From contig SNVD02002508.1 in NCBI GenBank assembly GCA_013180625.2, positions 1 to 64,000 of the forward strand: 64,000 nt of DNA, given 5' to 3'. Both the position numbers and the translations under genes were made by a program. The notes beneath the pieces were generated by a model, which had not been told where the DNA came from, made no database searches, and worked only from the letters and a program-made list of their open reading frames with translations. Origin of the DNA: Boswellia sacra. Taxonomy: Eukaryota; Streptophyta; Magnoliopsida; Sapindales; Burseraceae. Positions 22,404 through 34,783 of this stretch are shown here, piece by piece; the first letter of the stretch is position 1; each line of letters opens with the position of its first letter.

Positions 22404-24741
22404 AACACTAAATTAATTAATCCGTGTGTTTTTAATAATTAGCCAACATTTGAATATTAAATAAAATAAATATTTTATGTTTTTCGAATGACATAATTTA
22501 TCATATTTGCTAAATATTCTTCATCTATATATGTTAATAGTTTACAAAAATTTGAATATAAGCAAATTAAAAAATATATATATTTATTAATATAATTTTT
22601 TAATAACTATAAAACAACTTGATAATAAATTTTGAATAATTAATATTAATTACATTATTCTAAAAAATTTTATTCATTACAACGTAGTCTTATATTATAT
22701 TTTTTAACCCCGGATTATGGTTTGGATTGAAACTCTAATGCACCAATTGGCTTATCATTTGTATTTTATTAGTTTATCTTTAATATTATTAATATTATTT
22801 ATTGCACGCGATTTCATTCAATGCTTATGGTCTTGTGGTTGTGTGCTAATTGATAAATACTTGAGACTTGGGCTCCAGGCATCTCTATGTTTAGGTTATT
22901 ATTGTTTTTCCAGGATGCATAGATTTAAAATATATTTAAATATTGCGTGTAAAATTAATCAAATTCAAAATTAAGAATAAACCAATTTCTTCTAATCTAA
23001 ATTCATATTTTATATTAACTTGGTTTTTATAGAAGTTTTATAATTTGGTTCCTAACCAATCAATGTCTATATGTTATATTTTGATTATGATTCGCAATCA
23101 AGTAAACTCAGATAAAAAATTTTATTTTAAAAATGAATTAGTAATAAATCAACCCAATACGTTTATCAGTTTAATTTAGGATTAGATTGACTGAATAGAT
23201 CAAGATAACCACATATATTTATTATAAATAATCAATCTACATATATAACTTTTTCAATTTAATCATGATGGTGCAGGCGGTGTCGCCGGACGCTCGATTT
23301 CGGCGGCGGTTCGCGGCGGTCGGTCAACAGTGACGTCGTTTCCAGAATTTTTATTAATTAATTATGTAATTTTTATAAATTAAATATAAAGGGTATTTAT
23401 GGAATAAAATTATAACAAGAGGACAATTTAGACATTTCAAAATTTTCAGACATTTGGAAGAAAAAAAGTGATAAATTTTCACTTTTTAATTGCAGACAAT
23501 TTTATCTGAAAATAAGTGATTAGATGTATAAACAAACACACAGAAATTTTTAAACCACTTAAATCTTAATGGATTCAGATTTAAGTGGTCCAATCAAACG
23601 GGCCCTTAGTCTTTGTGAATAACATAAATAATTAAAATGAAACTCTATATTTAGTATCATGTACATCATATAAATAATCAATCATTTCTCAAATCAAGCA
23701 AAAAAATTAAGATTTAAATTTCAATACTTCTATAAAATTTGCAAAAATATAGGATTAGAACTATTTATATTTTTGATTTTTTTGTTTTACAACATAAAGA
23801 AGTATCTTTGTGAATGAAGATATATCAAGTAATTGAAGACTTCATTTACGAAAATAATTAAGTATAATTTTGTTCATAATATTAATATATTGTTTGTATT
23901 TGTAACCAATGTAGTTATTAAAAAAAAAAAGAACATTAATTACAATAATTTAAAGTAGTATTAAATAAAATTTAAAGATTAAGTGTGATTAAATAAATGA
24001 AACAATTAAGATTAACATTATATAATAAAATAATATATTAAACAAGTTGATTATGTTTACTAAAAGAGTAAGTAGACATTTGGCTTGAAGTAGTGGCAGT
24101 AGCGGGAAACCAAAAAAAAATCCCAAATTAATAGAGGGAAACCTGGGAACCAAAAACAATTCAATCGGAGATCCCTTTCCTCACTGCCTATTCCATCTTC
24201 TCCTCCATCTGTTTAAAGCCCCACTATCATCGTCTCCTCCATCTGTTTATGGCAACACCAACATCATCACCTCCATCTATTTAAGGCAACAATACCATCG
24301 TCTCCTCCCTCCCTTTCAAGCACCAACATTGTTGTCTCCTCCATCTGCAAAAAGCATCACCACCATCATGTCTTCCATCTATTTGAAGCGCCGCCACCAC
24401 CGTCTCCTTCATCTGTGTTGGTGATGTGGGTTTCCCATTCAGTTTGACATGTTTTTTCCTGGTTAAATTGTATATAGCTGTGGGTTTTCCCATTCATCAG
24501 GAAGTAATGTTTTGATCAGATTTAGATTCCATTTTTTGTGCAATTGAGATTCCTGTTCTACTATTTCATGTCTTTTCTACCACTTTGATGTCTGGAATTG
24601 TGTCTTTGAAGACTTTTTAACATAGTGAACTGCACATTTATACTATAACACCTATCCATATATTGACAATTAGAGTGGGAAAGAAAAAAAAAAAAGGATT
24701 CATATAACTGAAGGGAAAATGGACTATTTTAGAAAGTGTAA
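22404..24741. other. AT-rich CACTA interior with a hairpin and C/T-rich repeats
   Basis: 22,405-22,805 repeats 16,010-16,430. A GC-rich blip lies at 23,270-23,340. 23,555-23,588 is a perfect 12-bp inverted repeat with a 10-base loop next to a gggccc-containing edge (tcaaacgggcccttag), as in some plant MITEs. 24,180-24,420 holds degenerate repeats of catcgtctcctccatctgttt, resembling a gene leader. No coding sequence recognised. Confidence 0.45.
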
Positions 24742-24755
24742 TGTCACGAGCTTAG
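24742..24755 (-). repeat. Chromovirus LTR 1, first 14 bp
   Basis: Reads tgtcacgagcttag, identical to the start of the LTR at 35,637. The rest of this LTR resumes at 32,474 after the Copia element. Confidence 0.85.
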
Positions 24756-26836
24756 TGTTGACCCAGGTATGGCAACCCAAGAGGGGGGGTGAATTGGGTT
24801 TTTATTTATCAAAATAGATTTAGAAAACTTTTCTTGAAAACCAAAATTATTTAACTCTTTCTTTAAGAATAAAGGTAAAGAAGATGAAAATAGAAGTTAT
24901 CTAAGATGTAATCAAGAGCATAACAATATTGAACAATCACAAGTGCAACTAAATATAAATAGAGGGATAGAGAGAGTGCAAACTCAATTTACGTGGTTCG
25001 GCAAACCTTGCCTACGTCCACGGGCTCCTAGCTCCACAAGCTAGGCTTTCCACTAAGTTGTAGAATTCTTTACAACCTGCTTGATGAACAACCTCACCAA
25101 GACTTTTTCTGCCAACCCTTGATAACACCACAACAAGAGTTCTTCTTGATGAACAACCTCACCAAGGTAACTTTCTTCAACCTTGATAACACCACACCAA
25201 GAGTTCTTCTTAATAAACAATCTCACCAAGGCAACTTTTTTCAACCCTTGATAACACCACACCAAGAGTTCTTCTTGATGAACAACCTCACCAAGGCAAC
25301 TTCCTTCAACTCTTGATAACACCACACCAAGAGTTCTTCTTGATGAACAACCTCACCAAGGCAACTTCCTTCAACCCTTGATACCACCACACCAAGAGTT
25401 CTTCTTGATGAACAACTCACCAAGGCAACTTCCTTCAACCCTTGATAACACCACACCAAGAGTTCTTCTTGATGAACAACCTCACCAAGGCAACTTCCTT
25501 CAACCCTTGATAACACCCCACCAAGAGTTCTTCTTGATGAACAACCTCACCAAGGCAACTTTCTTCAACTCTTGATAACACCACACCAAGGGTTCTTCTT
25601 GATGAACAAACTCACCAAGGAAAGAGTTCTTTCAAGGATAACTTTTATCCTTTACAAGAAGATCTCACTCTCACCACAATACAAGAACAAAGTAAATTTT
25701 TACAATAAAAGTACAACTCTCTTCAAATAGTAGATAAAGAATATAAAAGCTCTCTAGACTTGATATTTCTCTTGTTTTTTGCTTGATAGATGCTTCTCTT
25801 GCTCTTCTTGTTGTTCTGAATGCATGGGAGAAGGGCTCCTTTTATAGGCAAATGGGATGAACTTAATCAAGTGAAGACACCAACTCCAAATTTTCTGCCC
25901 ACCATAAAAACTGTAATTTTGTCTGTCATTTTTGTCAATGTTTCGTTTGAAATTTGAAAATATACAAAACATAAAATATCTGGAAAATTGAATAAGCTTT
26001 CCAACGCATCAAGAACCAAGTTATTTGGATTTCTCTAGCTCAAGATATGGCCAAAACACCTTTTGGTGCTCATGTGACTTGATTTTTCTTCCATGTGTCA
26101 GTCCACCGACTTGAATGATAATTCTGTCAGCATTCCATTTGAAATTTGAATTTCTTCAAAACATAAAAGATTTGCATATTTAAATAAGCTTTCTAAAACA
26201 TTAATAATCAAAGCATTTAGATATCTCTAACTTAAGATATGGCCAAAACACCATTCGGTGCTCATGTGAGTTGATTTTTCTTCTCTGTGTCAGTCCACCA
26301 AATTGTATGTCAATTATGTCAATATTCCATTTGAAATTTGAATTTCTTTTAAACATATGAAATGTTCTTCATTAAGAATCAAGTTATTTTGATTTTTCTA
26401 GCTCAAGATATGTCCAAAGGAGCATTCGGTACTCATGTCAGCTGCTTCCATTTGTCTTTCAATTTGCATGATGATTTGGACAACTTTGCACTTGAAATTT
26501 GAATTTCTTTAAAACATTTGAAATGTTATAAATTGAGTAAGCTTTCCAAAGGCTCAAGAATCACGTTATTTGGACATTTGTAGAGAAATATATGACCAAT
26601 TGATTGAATATTGTTCATGTGTCACATTCCTTGAATCAAACCTTATTCTTAAACTTTGGTGCCTTTAACATGTAGTCTTCTCCTTAGCTTCAACACTTCA
26701 TTTTAATAAGCCTCTTCTTGATTTTACAATTATTTCAATGATCTTAATCTTTCACATAAATAAACATGTTAGTAAATCTCAATTAATCAATGTGTATTGT
26801 TATCATCAAAATTATAATGTAGCCTTAGGGCTAACA
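24756..26836 (-). repeat. 3' LTR of the Copia element
   Basis: 2,081 bp. It holds a 65-bp minisatellite (about 25,075-25,625), a TATA box on the minus strand (CCTATAAAAGG, 25,838-25,848), and a conserved segment with tagctccacaagctaggctt near 25,029. Confidence 0.88.
25075..25625. repeat. 65-bp minisatellite in the Copia LTR
   Basis: About 8.5 copies of a unit containing accaagagttcttcttgatg. One unit near 25,410 has lost one base. The same array is in the other LTR (30,468-31,010). Confidence 0.92.
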
Positions 26837-26837
26837 A

Positions 26838-26850
26838 TCTCCCCCTTTTT
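26838..26850 (-). promoter_or_regulatory. Copia polypurine tract
   Basis: The minus strand reads AAAAAGGGGGAGAT directly before the 3' LTR start TGTTAG, the expected plus-strand primer site. Confidence 0.85.
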
Positions 26851-27119
26851 GATGATGACAAACCATTGATTGTTTTCAAATAATATCTAAAATAAGGAAT
26901 GAAAATAAAATAAAGAATAAACAAAAAATGGCACTTGTTATGAATATAAGCAATCAAACTATTTCTCCCCTTTTTGTTATCATCAAAAAGATGTAAGCAA
27001 ATTAACTACTCCCCCTAAATATATTCTCCCCCTTAACATATGCTACCATTCAAAGATTATCATTTTAAAGCAAAATTAAGACATATCCAACATTTCTAAT
27101 TCTCTTCTTATTATGCAAA

Positions 27120-28120
27120 ATCTATCTTGACTAAGGGGTTTAGTCATATTTGGGTCTGGGGACTAATTCTCAAACTGATTCAATTCTTCTTGCATAGCCA
27201 AAATCCAACTTTCGTCATTTTCGGCTTCTTTAAAAGATTTTGGTTCAAATTGAGAGACAAAAGCAAAATGATTACAAAAGTTCTTAAAAGAAGATCTAGT
27301 TTTTCATACCTTGTGATGGTTCACCAATAATGAGATCTTTAGGGTGAGCTTTTGCATACCTCCATTCCTTTGGTAATTCTTGGGAAGAATCATTTACTTC
27401 CTCAAGCTTTTCTTGTTGAAGTTGCAATTCATCTTGACTCTTTTCATCAAGCCTTGATTCCTTGATTTGCCTTTCTACCTCAACAATATCATCATCTAAA
27501 TTCTTTGAAGAAATCACATTAGTTTCATCAAATTCAACATGCATATATTCTTCAATAGCAAGAGTCTTTTTGTTAAAAACTCTATATGCTTTACTATGGT
27601 TGGAGTAGCCAACAAAAATTCCAACATCGGCTTTTGCATCAAAATTTTCAAGGTTATCCTTGGTATTTAAAATAAAACATTTATATCTAAAAACTTTAAA
27701 AAATCCAATGTTGGGTTTTCTTCATTTCCAAAGTTCATAAGGAGTTTTGGCAAATTATTTTCAAGTAACATGGTCCTAGCCATTTCTTGGATAGTCCTAT
27801 TTTTCCTCTCAACAACACCATTTTGTTATGGAGTTCTAGGTGCGGAAAAATTATGTTCACAACCATTTTCATTACAAAGATTTTCAAATGCAATATTGTC
27901 TACTTCACCACCATGATCACTCCTAATGGACACAATAGAATACCCTTTTTGATTTTGGACTCTTTTTGTAAATTTTAAAAAAACTTGTGTGGCCTCATTT
28001 TTAGTTTTCAAGAATAACACCTAAGTGAATCTTGAATAATCATCCACAATAACAAAAACATAATAATTTCCACCAAGGCTTTGAGTTCTTGATGGTCCAA
28101 ATAAATCCAAATGAAGTAAT
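27120..28120 (-). pseudogene. Copia integrase and start of RT, then deletion
   Basis: Integrase core pieces include VLFLKTKNEATQVFLKFTKR, SIRSDHGGEVDNIAFENLC and HNFSAPRTP followed by a stop where QNG would be expected. The linker (27,296-27,544) leads to RT entry residues (SFKEAENDESWILAMQEELN, 27,160-27,240). There the similarity ends, and the polypurine tract follows within about 300 bp, so RT and RNase H are deleted. Confidence 0.8.
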
Positions 28121-28129
28121 TGTAGAGGT

Positions 28130-28740
28130 TTATTTGTTGAAATAAATTTCTTTTTGTTTAAAAGAAGTTCTCACTTGTTTTCCAAATTGACAAGCATCAC
28201 AAATCTTATCCTTTTCAAATTTTAATTTTGGAAGACCATCAACTAAATCATTTTTAGAAATTTTTGAAATTGTGTCCATGCTAGCATGACCTAACCTTCT
28301 ATGCCATAACCAAGCTTCATAATTAACAATGAAACAATTTTCTACATGATCATTAACATCAATATCAATTGTATAAATATTATCACATCTATTACCAACA
28401 AATAATGTCTTATTGTTACTAACATCCTTAATCACACATCTATTAGGCTTAAAAGTAACAAAATATCCTTTATCACACAATTGACTAATGCTAATAAAAT
28501 CATGTTTTAAACCATGAACAAGCAAAACATCTTTAATAATAGGTGAAGAAGGGTTACCAATATCACCATGTCCGATTACCCTTCCTTTGGCATTATCACC
28601 GAAGGTCACATATCCTCCTTTCTTCATGATTAATCTTGAGAACTTGGAGGCATCTCCGGTCATATGCCTTGAGTATCCACTATCTAAGTACCACTTGTAT
28701 TTGCCATTTTGTCTCTACAATCAACATTCAAGGAGTAACT
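28130..28740 (-). pseudogene. Copia protease and GAG-pre-integrase domain
   Basis: MTGDASKFSRLI marks the segment after the protease active site. A GAG-pre-integrase domain follows with WLWHRRLGHASMDTISKI and the zinc-binding pair CDACQFGK. This order (PR then IN before RT) is diagnostic for Copia. Confidence 0.85.
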
Positions 28741-28859
28741 TTTTGGTACCCAAAAGTTCTTGGTTCCTTGGGGGTTAGTTATGGTACTTTTTGGAACCCA
28801 TATTTGTTTCAAATTAGGATTTCTCTTAATATAGCAAGAATGCACTTTGTGTCCCTTTC

Positions 28860-30080
28860 TTCCACAATAAATACATGAATGATTAGGATTATTCCTAAAA
28901 GATGCATGAGCAAAATAGTTTTAAAAATACTTTTGATTTTTATGAGTTTTATATCCTAACCCTCTTTTATCAAAAACACACATTTGGTTTTGCAACATAG
29001 AATTCAAATTTTTTGTGCTTTTTGTAAAACTATCAACAATATTTCTTAAATCATTATTTTCCTTTTTCAAAATAGCATTTTCTTTCTCCAATTTATCAAA
29101 ATCCTTTTGTTTTAAAGTGTCATTTTCAGTTTTTAATAAATGTATTTGACTTTCCAAATTTTCAAAATCTTTTTGTTTTAAAATTTCATTTTCATTTTCT
29201 AAAGCTTCATTTATTTCCACCAACTCTTCTAATTGTGTTAACATGATTTTTTGACTTCTTTTTGAAAGCATTGATTTTTGAATTTTGTTTATCAACTTGC
29301 ACATGTAAATTTTGGAATGCTTCAAGTAATTCATCGTATGAAAGCTTAGTATCATAATTTAGAACACTTACCTCATATTCTCTTAAAGCCATGAAGCACA
29401 TGTTTGCCACCTCACAATCTTCTTCATTCTCCTTCAAGGTGATTTCATGAGTCATTAGAGAACCCATAAGTTCTTCTAATGATAGTTTAGTGAGGTCCTT
29501 TGCTTCTTGAATTGCCATCACCTTTAGCTCCCATGATTTTGGTAGACACCTCAAAATCTTTCTCACCATTTCAACATTAGAGTAAGATTTACCAAGAGAT
29601 TTCAAACCATTGATAATATCCGTAAATCTAGTAAACATTTCAGAAATTGATTCATCTGATTTCATCTTAAAAAGCTCATAACTATGAACTAGCATACTAA
29701 TTTTAGATTCTTTAACTTGACTAGTTCCTTCATGAGTTACTTCAAGTGTGTGCCACATTTCTTGTGCCGTAGAACAAGTAGATATTTTATTAAACTCATT
29801 TCTATCTAAAGCACAATATAACACATTCATAGCTTTAGCATTCAAACTCAATTTTTTTTTTGTCATCTTCACTAAACTCTTTAGGTTCTTTAAGCATGCT
29901 TTCTCCATTTTCAATTTCGGTAGGAACAAAAGGTCCTTCCCAAACAATAGACCACAAATCATAATCAAAAGATTTAAAGAAAATACTCATTCTAGTTTTC
30001 TAATAAGAGTAACCACTTCCATTAAAAAATGGAGGTCTAGAGATACAAAGTCCCTCAACATATGAAGTTGGATTAAAAGT
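28860..30080 (-). pseudogene. Copia gag with UBN2-type capsid domain and coiled coil
   Basis: 29,968-29,207 has a UBN2-like capsid region (FNKISTCSTAQEMWHTLEVT, ISEMFTRFTDIINGLKSLGK, ILRCLPKSWELKVMAIQEAK). 29,355-28,921 continues in another frame as a strongly charged coiled coil of ENE/LKQKDF repeats. A CCHC-like remnant with CYIKRNPN-type residues is near 28,830. Frames are offset by small indels. Confidence 0.8.
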
Positions 30081-30128
30081 TACCATAGCTCAAAAATCGA
30101 TTAAGATTTTAAAAAAATGAGCAACCTT

Positions 30129-30140
30129 GCTCTGATACCA
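30129..30140 (-). promoter_or_regulatory. Copia primer binding site, initiator-Met tRNA
   Basis: The minus strand reads TGGTATCAGAGC two bases inside the 5' LTR; this is the standard tRNA-iMet complementary site. Confidence 0.92.
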
Positions 30141-30142
30141 CT

Positions 30143-32468
30143 TGTTGACCCAGGTATGGCAACCCAAGAGGGGGGGTGAATTGGGTTTTTATTTATCAAA
30201 ATAGATTTAGAAAACTTTTCTTGAAAATCAAAATTATTTAACTCTTTCTTTAAGAATAAAGGTGAAGAAGATGAAAATAGAAGTTATCTAAGATGCAATC
30301 GAGAGCATAACAATATTGAACAATCACAAGTGCAAGTAAATATAAAGAGAGGGATAGAGAGAGTGCAAACTCAATTTACGTGGTTCGGCAAACCTTGCCT
30401 ACGTCCACGGGCTCCTAGCTCCACAAGCTAGGCTTTCCACTAAGTTGTAGAATTCTTTACAACTTGCTTGATGAACAACCTCACCAAGACTTTTTCTTCC
30501 AACTCTTGATAACACCACAACAAGAGTTCTTCTTGATGAACAACCTCACCAAGGCAACTTCTTTCAACCCTTGATCACACCACACCAAGAGTTCTTCTTG
30601 ATGAACAACCTCACCAAGGTAACTTCCTTCAACTCTTGATAACACTACACCAAGAGTTCTTCTTGATGAACAACCTAACCAAGGCAACTTCCTTCAACCC
30701 TTGATAACACCACACCAAGAGTTCTTCTTGATGAACAACCTCACCAAGGCAACTTCTTTAAACTCTTGATAACACCACACCAAGAGTTCTTCTTGATGAA
30801 CAACCTCACCAAGGCAACTTCCTTCAACCCTTGATACCACCACACCAAGAGTTCTTCTTGATGAACAACCTCACCAAGGCAACTTCCTTCAACCCTTGAT
30901 AACACCACACCAAGAGTTCTTCTTGATGAACAACCTCACCAAGGCAACCTCCTTCAACCCTTGATAACACCACACCAAGAGTTCTTCTTGATGAACAACC
31001 TTACCAAGGAAAGAGTTCTCTCAAGGATAACTTTTTATCCTTTACAAGAATATCTCACTCTCACCAAAATACAAGAACAAGTATAATTTTTACAACAAAA
31101 GTACAACTCTCTTCAAAGAGTAGATAAAGAATATAAAAGCTCTCTAGACTTGATATTTCTCTTGTTTTTTGCTTGATAGATGCTTCTCTTTCTCTTCTTG
31201 TTGTTCTGAATGCATGGGAGAAGGGCTTCTTTTATAGGCAAATGGGATGAACTTAATCAAGTGAAGACACCAACTCCAAATTTTCTGCCCACCATAAAAA
31301 CCATAATTTTGTCTGTCATTTTTTTCAATGTTTCGTTTGAAATTTGAAAATATACAAAACATAAAAGATCTGTAAAATTGAATAAGCTTTCCAACGCATC
31401 AAGAATCAAGTCATTTGGATATCTCTAGCTCAAGATATGGCCAAAACACCTTTCAGTGCTCATATGACTGATTTTTCTTTCATGTGTCAGTCCGCCGACT
31501 TGAATGATAATTCTGTCAGCCTTCCGTTTGAAATTTGAATTTCTTCAAAACATAAAAGATCTGCATATTTGAATAAGCTTTCCAAAACATTAATAATCAA
31601 AGCATTTGGATATCTCTAACTTACGATATGGCCAAAAGACCATTCGGTGCTCATGTGAGTTGATTTTTCTTCTCTGTGTCAGTCCACCGAATTGCATGTC
31701 AATTATGTCAGCATTCCATTTGAAATTTGAATTCTGTCAGCCTTCCGTTTGAAATTTGAATTTCTTCAAAACATAAAAGATCTGCATATTTGAATAAGCT
31801 TTCCAAAACATTAATAATCAAAGCATTTGGATATCTCTAACTTACGATATGGCCAAAAGACCATTCGGTGCTCATGTGAGTTGATTTTTCTTCTCTGTGT
31901 CAGTCCACCGAATTGCATGTCAATTATGTCAGCATTTCATTTGAAATTTGAATTTCTTCAAAACATATGAACTGTTCTTCATTAAGTCATGTTTCCAATG
32001 CCATAAGAATCAAGTTATTTTGATTTTTCTAGCTCAAGATATGTCCGAGGGAGTATTCGGTACTCATGTCAGCTGCTTCCATTTTTCTTTCAAATTGCAT
32101 GATGATTTTCGACAACCTTGCACTTGAAATTTGAATTTCTTTAAAACATATGAAATGTTATAAATTGAGTAAGCTTTCAAAAGGCTCAATAATCACATTA
32201 TTTGGACATCTGTAGAGAAATATATGACCAATTGATTGAACATTGTTCATGTGTCACATTCCTTGAATCAAACCCTGTTCTTAAACTTTGGTGCCTTTAA
32301 CATGTAGTCTTCTCCTTAGCTTCAACACTTCATTTTAATAAGCCACTTCTTGATTTTATAATTATTTCAATGATCTTACTCTTGCACATAAATAAATATG
32401 TTAATAAATCTCAATTAATCAATGTGTATTGTTATTACCAAAATTATCATGTAGCCTTAGGGCTAACA
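30143..32468 (-). repeat. 5' LTR of the Copia element
   Basis: 2,326 bp, longer than the other LTR mainly because of a 221-bp tandem duplication (31,511-31,731 and 31,732-31,952). It carries the 65-bp minisatellite (30,468-31,010) and a TATA box on the minus strand (near 31,229-31,238). Confidence 0.88.
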
Positions 32469-32473
32469 CTTAT

Positions 32474-32983
32474 AGTTTTACGCAGCTGCTCGTGCGGCAC
32501 TTAGGAAACTTGAACCCAAAAGTTGCTAAGTAAGCCTAGAAGTTTGCTTCTCGCTCAAGGAGAAGTTAGGACCGTTGAGCTCGAAGAGCTTTGTAGGCAA
32601 CAAGAGTAGAGAAGAGAACTTAGAGGCAAGTGTTGCAAATGCAAAGAGCTTTTGTATTACAAGAATGCTTGCTTACAATGCTTTTGGATTGTATTTGCTT
32701 GGTGCCTTACAAATGAGCCTTGGAGGGCTATTTATACTAATCAACCTCCCAAATGAATGGCTCGGATTTATTACATCCAATGGCCATAAATGAGTCCTAC
32801 CTAAATTAGGTGTGGTAGGTGAACTACCTTTGACAATGTATATTTACATGTGATAGTTGTATATATTCGACTTGCTAGAGTTTCTAGAAAATGGGCTTGG
32901 GTTTGCATGCCTTCTAGAAATTGGGCCAAGCCTTTGTGCACATTTTGGGCCATTCTAGCAAGCAAATCGGGCAGGCTGTGACA
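32474..32983 (-). repeat. Chromovirus LTR 1, remaining 510 bp
   Basis: Together with 24,742-24,755 it makes 524 bp, the same length as LTR 2. TATA-like GTATAAATAGCC on the minus strand at 32,726-32,737. A purine tract (AGGTGGAGGAGGA) abuts its inner edge on the minus strand. Confidence 0.88.
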
Positions 32984-32994
32984 TCCTCCTCCAC

Positions 32995-33450
32995 CTATTT
33001 CCACGACGTCCTCGGCACGCTCTCGTCCTTGTAGCGTTGGATGCGCTCACCAAATTGCCATAAAAGATCTTCGCATTCCCAACTCGCCTCACTGTCTGGA
33101 AGGGTTTTCCACTTCCCCAAGTATTTGGTGTATGGTGGAACTCCTCTCCTTTGAATCACTTGATCCGTAAGGATGTACTCCACGTCTTTGTCGAATGAGG
33201 TGATGACGGCTGTGGGTGCTCATTTGGACTCGCTTCGACTTGGATCCTCCTTGTCCTCATGATAGGGCTTGAGGAAGCTCACATGGAAGACCGGATGGAT
33301 CTTGAGGTTAGGGGGCAACCGTACCTTGTAAGAGACTTCGCCCACTCGTTTGATAATTGGGAAAGGACCCTCGTATTTTCGCACCAACCCCTTGTGCACT
33401 TTACAAAGAGATTTGAATTGTTGGGGTAAGAGCTTGACGAGTACCAAGTC
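32995..33450 (-). pseudogene. Chromovirus integrase C-terminus and chromodomain (internal copy 1)
   Basis: 33,447-33,220 carries the integrase C-terminal module (RKYEGPFPIIKRVGEVSYKV, HPVFHVSFLKPYHED). 33,183-32,995 is a chromodomain (EYILTDQVIQRRGVPPYTKY, then LGKWKTLPDSEASWECEDLL). In chromoviruses this domain reads histone marks and directs integration. A frame break separates it from the integrase core. Confidence 0.88.
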
Positions 33451-33471
33451 CCCCTCTTGAAATGTGAGGTT

Positions 33472-34783
33472 TCATCTCTTTGTATTCGCCCACTTCTTCA
33501 TCTTTTTGGCGGCCTTGTCCAAGCATGCTCTTGTGATGTCAGCTTGTTCATGCCACTCCTTTGCAAGCTTGCAGGCTGCTGGGCTTTTTTCTCCATATGT
33601 CCCGGCTATGGGATGGGGAGTCATTGGTTGTTGTCCCGTCACGATCTCAAAGGGGCACTTGCCCGTTGCCTCGCTCATTTGAAGGTTATAAGAGAATTGG
33701 GCAACATTAAGCAATTTTGCCCAATCATGTTGATGAGCGCTCACATAATGCCTCAAGTATAGCTCAAGCAAGGCACTTGTGCACTCAGTTTGCCCGTCGG
33801 TTTGGGGATGGAAGCTTGTAGAGAAGCTTAAGTCGGTCCCTAATAATTTAAAGAGTTCTCCCCAAAATCGACCGGTGAAGCGAGGGTCACGATCACTTAC
33901 AATGTTTTGTGGAACTCCCCAAAGCTTCACTACGTGTTTGAGGAATGCTCGAGCGGCTTCGTCCGCGGTGCAATCCGTAGAGACGGGTATGAAGGTGGCA
34001 TACTTGCTAAATCGATCAGCCACCACCATTATGCTTCCACACCCTTTGGATTTTGGTAAGGCCACGATGAAGTCCATCGACACGCTTTGCCATAGCCTTT
34101 CCGCGATTGGTAGGGGTTCTAGCAAACCCACTGGACGTTGGTGCTCAACCTTGTCTTGTTGGCACACAAGACGAGTCCTCACGTAGCCTTCCACATCTTC
34201 CTGCATTTGGGGCCAATAATAGGAATCATGCACAAATGCAAGGGTTCGTGCCGTACCTGGGTGACCGGCCCACTTGGAATCATGGCACTCCTTGATGATT
34301 TCCTTTTGCAAGTTCCCATGTCTTGGCACAAACAAGCGATTCCCGATTGTGAGGAGTAGGCCTTCATCAAGCCAAAAGCGTTGTGTCTTCCCCTCACTTG
34401 CCAACTTCAAGTGATTCTTGGCTAAGGGATCGTGCTCTAGACCTTGTTTGATACGGTCAATGAGCACACTTTGTGGACGACTTGCATTTAGGGTGGCAAG
34501 TTCCGCCTTGCGACTTAGGGCATCGGCCACAATGTTTGCCTTGCCCGCTTTATACTCGAGCCTATAGTCAAACTCGGCCAGGAAATCTTGCCATCTTGCT
34601 TGCTTGGGGCTGAGCTTCTTTTGAGTTTCGAAGTAGCTTATTGCCACGTTGTCAGTTTTGATGACAAAGTGGAAACCAAGCAAGTAATATCACTAAACCC
34701 ATAGGCAATGGATGATGGCGGTCATCAAGGTTTTGCACGCCACGCCTCTCAGACTCAACCCTTGCCTAATCCTTGAGCCCATC
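33472..34783 (-). pseudogene. Chromovirus RNase H end and integrase (internal copy 1)
   Basis: The RNase H tail (VIKTDNVAISYFETQKKLSP, then YRLEYKAGKANIVADALSRK) is followed by the integrase zinc finger and core (MDFIVALPKSKGCGSIMVVA, VSDRDPRFTGRFWGELFKLL, HPQTDGQTECTSALLELYLR). In the zinc finger the first cysteine is Arg (VRTRLVC), probably destroying metal binding. RNase H begins abruptly at the deletion junction near 34,710-34,760. Confidence 0.85.

Larger units (their letters stand above)
24756..32468 (-). mobile_element. Copia LTR retrotransposon, internally deleted, inserted in the chromovirus LTR
   Basis: Two long LTRs (24,756-26,836 and 30,143-32,468) ending TGTTAG...CAACA on the minus strand. 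The PBS is at the right LTR and the polypurine tract at the left LTR, so the element reads on the minus strand. Internal frames are gag, protease/pre-integrase and integrase; RT and RNase H are missing. Target duplication is CTTAG (24,751-24,755) and CTTAT (32,469-32,473), one mismatch. The long LTRs suggest a SIRE/Maximus-like lineage, but without RT this is uncertain. Confidence 0.88.

Noticed and set aside
25053..25516. Long minus-strand frames with a repeated HQEELLVWCYQ peptide
   Set aside because: They are read-outs of the 65-bp LTR minisatellite; the frame rotates between units and the plus strand also yields repeated frames.
25075..25625. Possible CRISPR-like array
   Set aside because: Units are contiguous with no unique spacers, and the context is a plant retrotransposon LTR.
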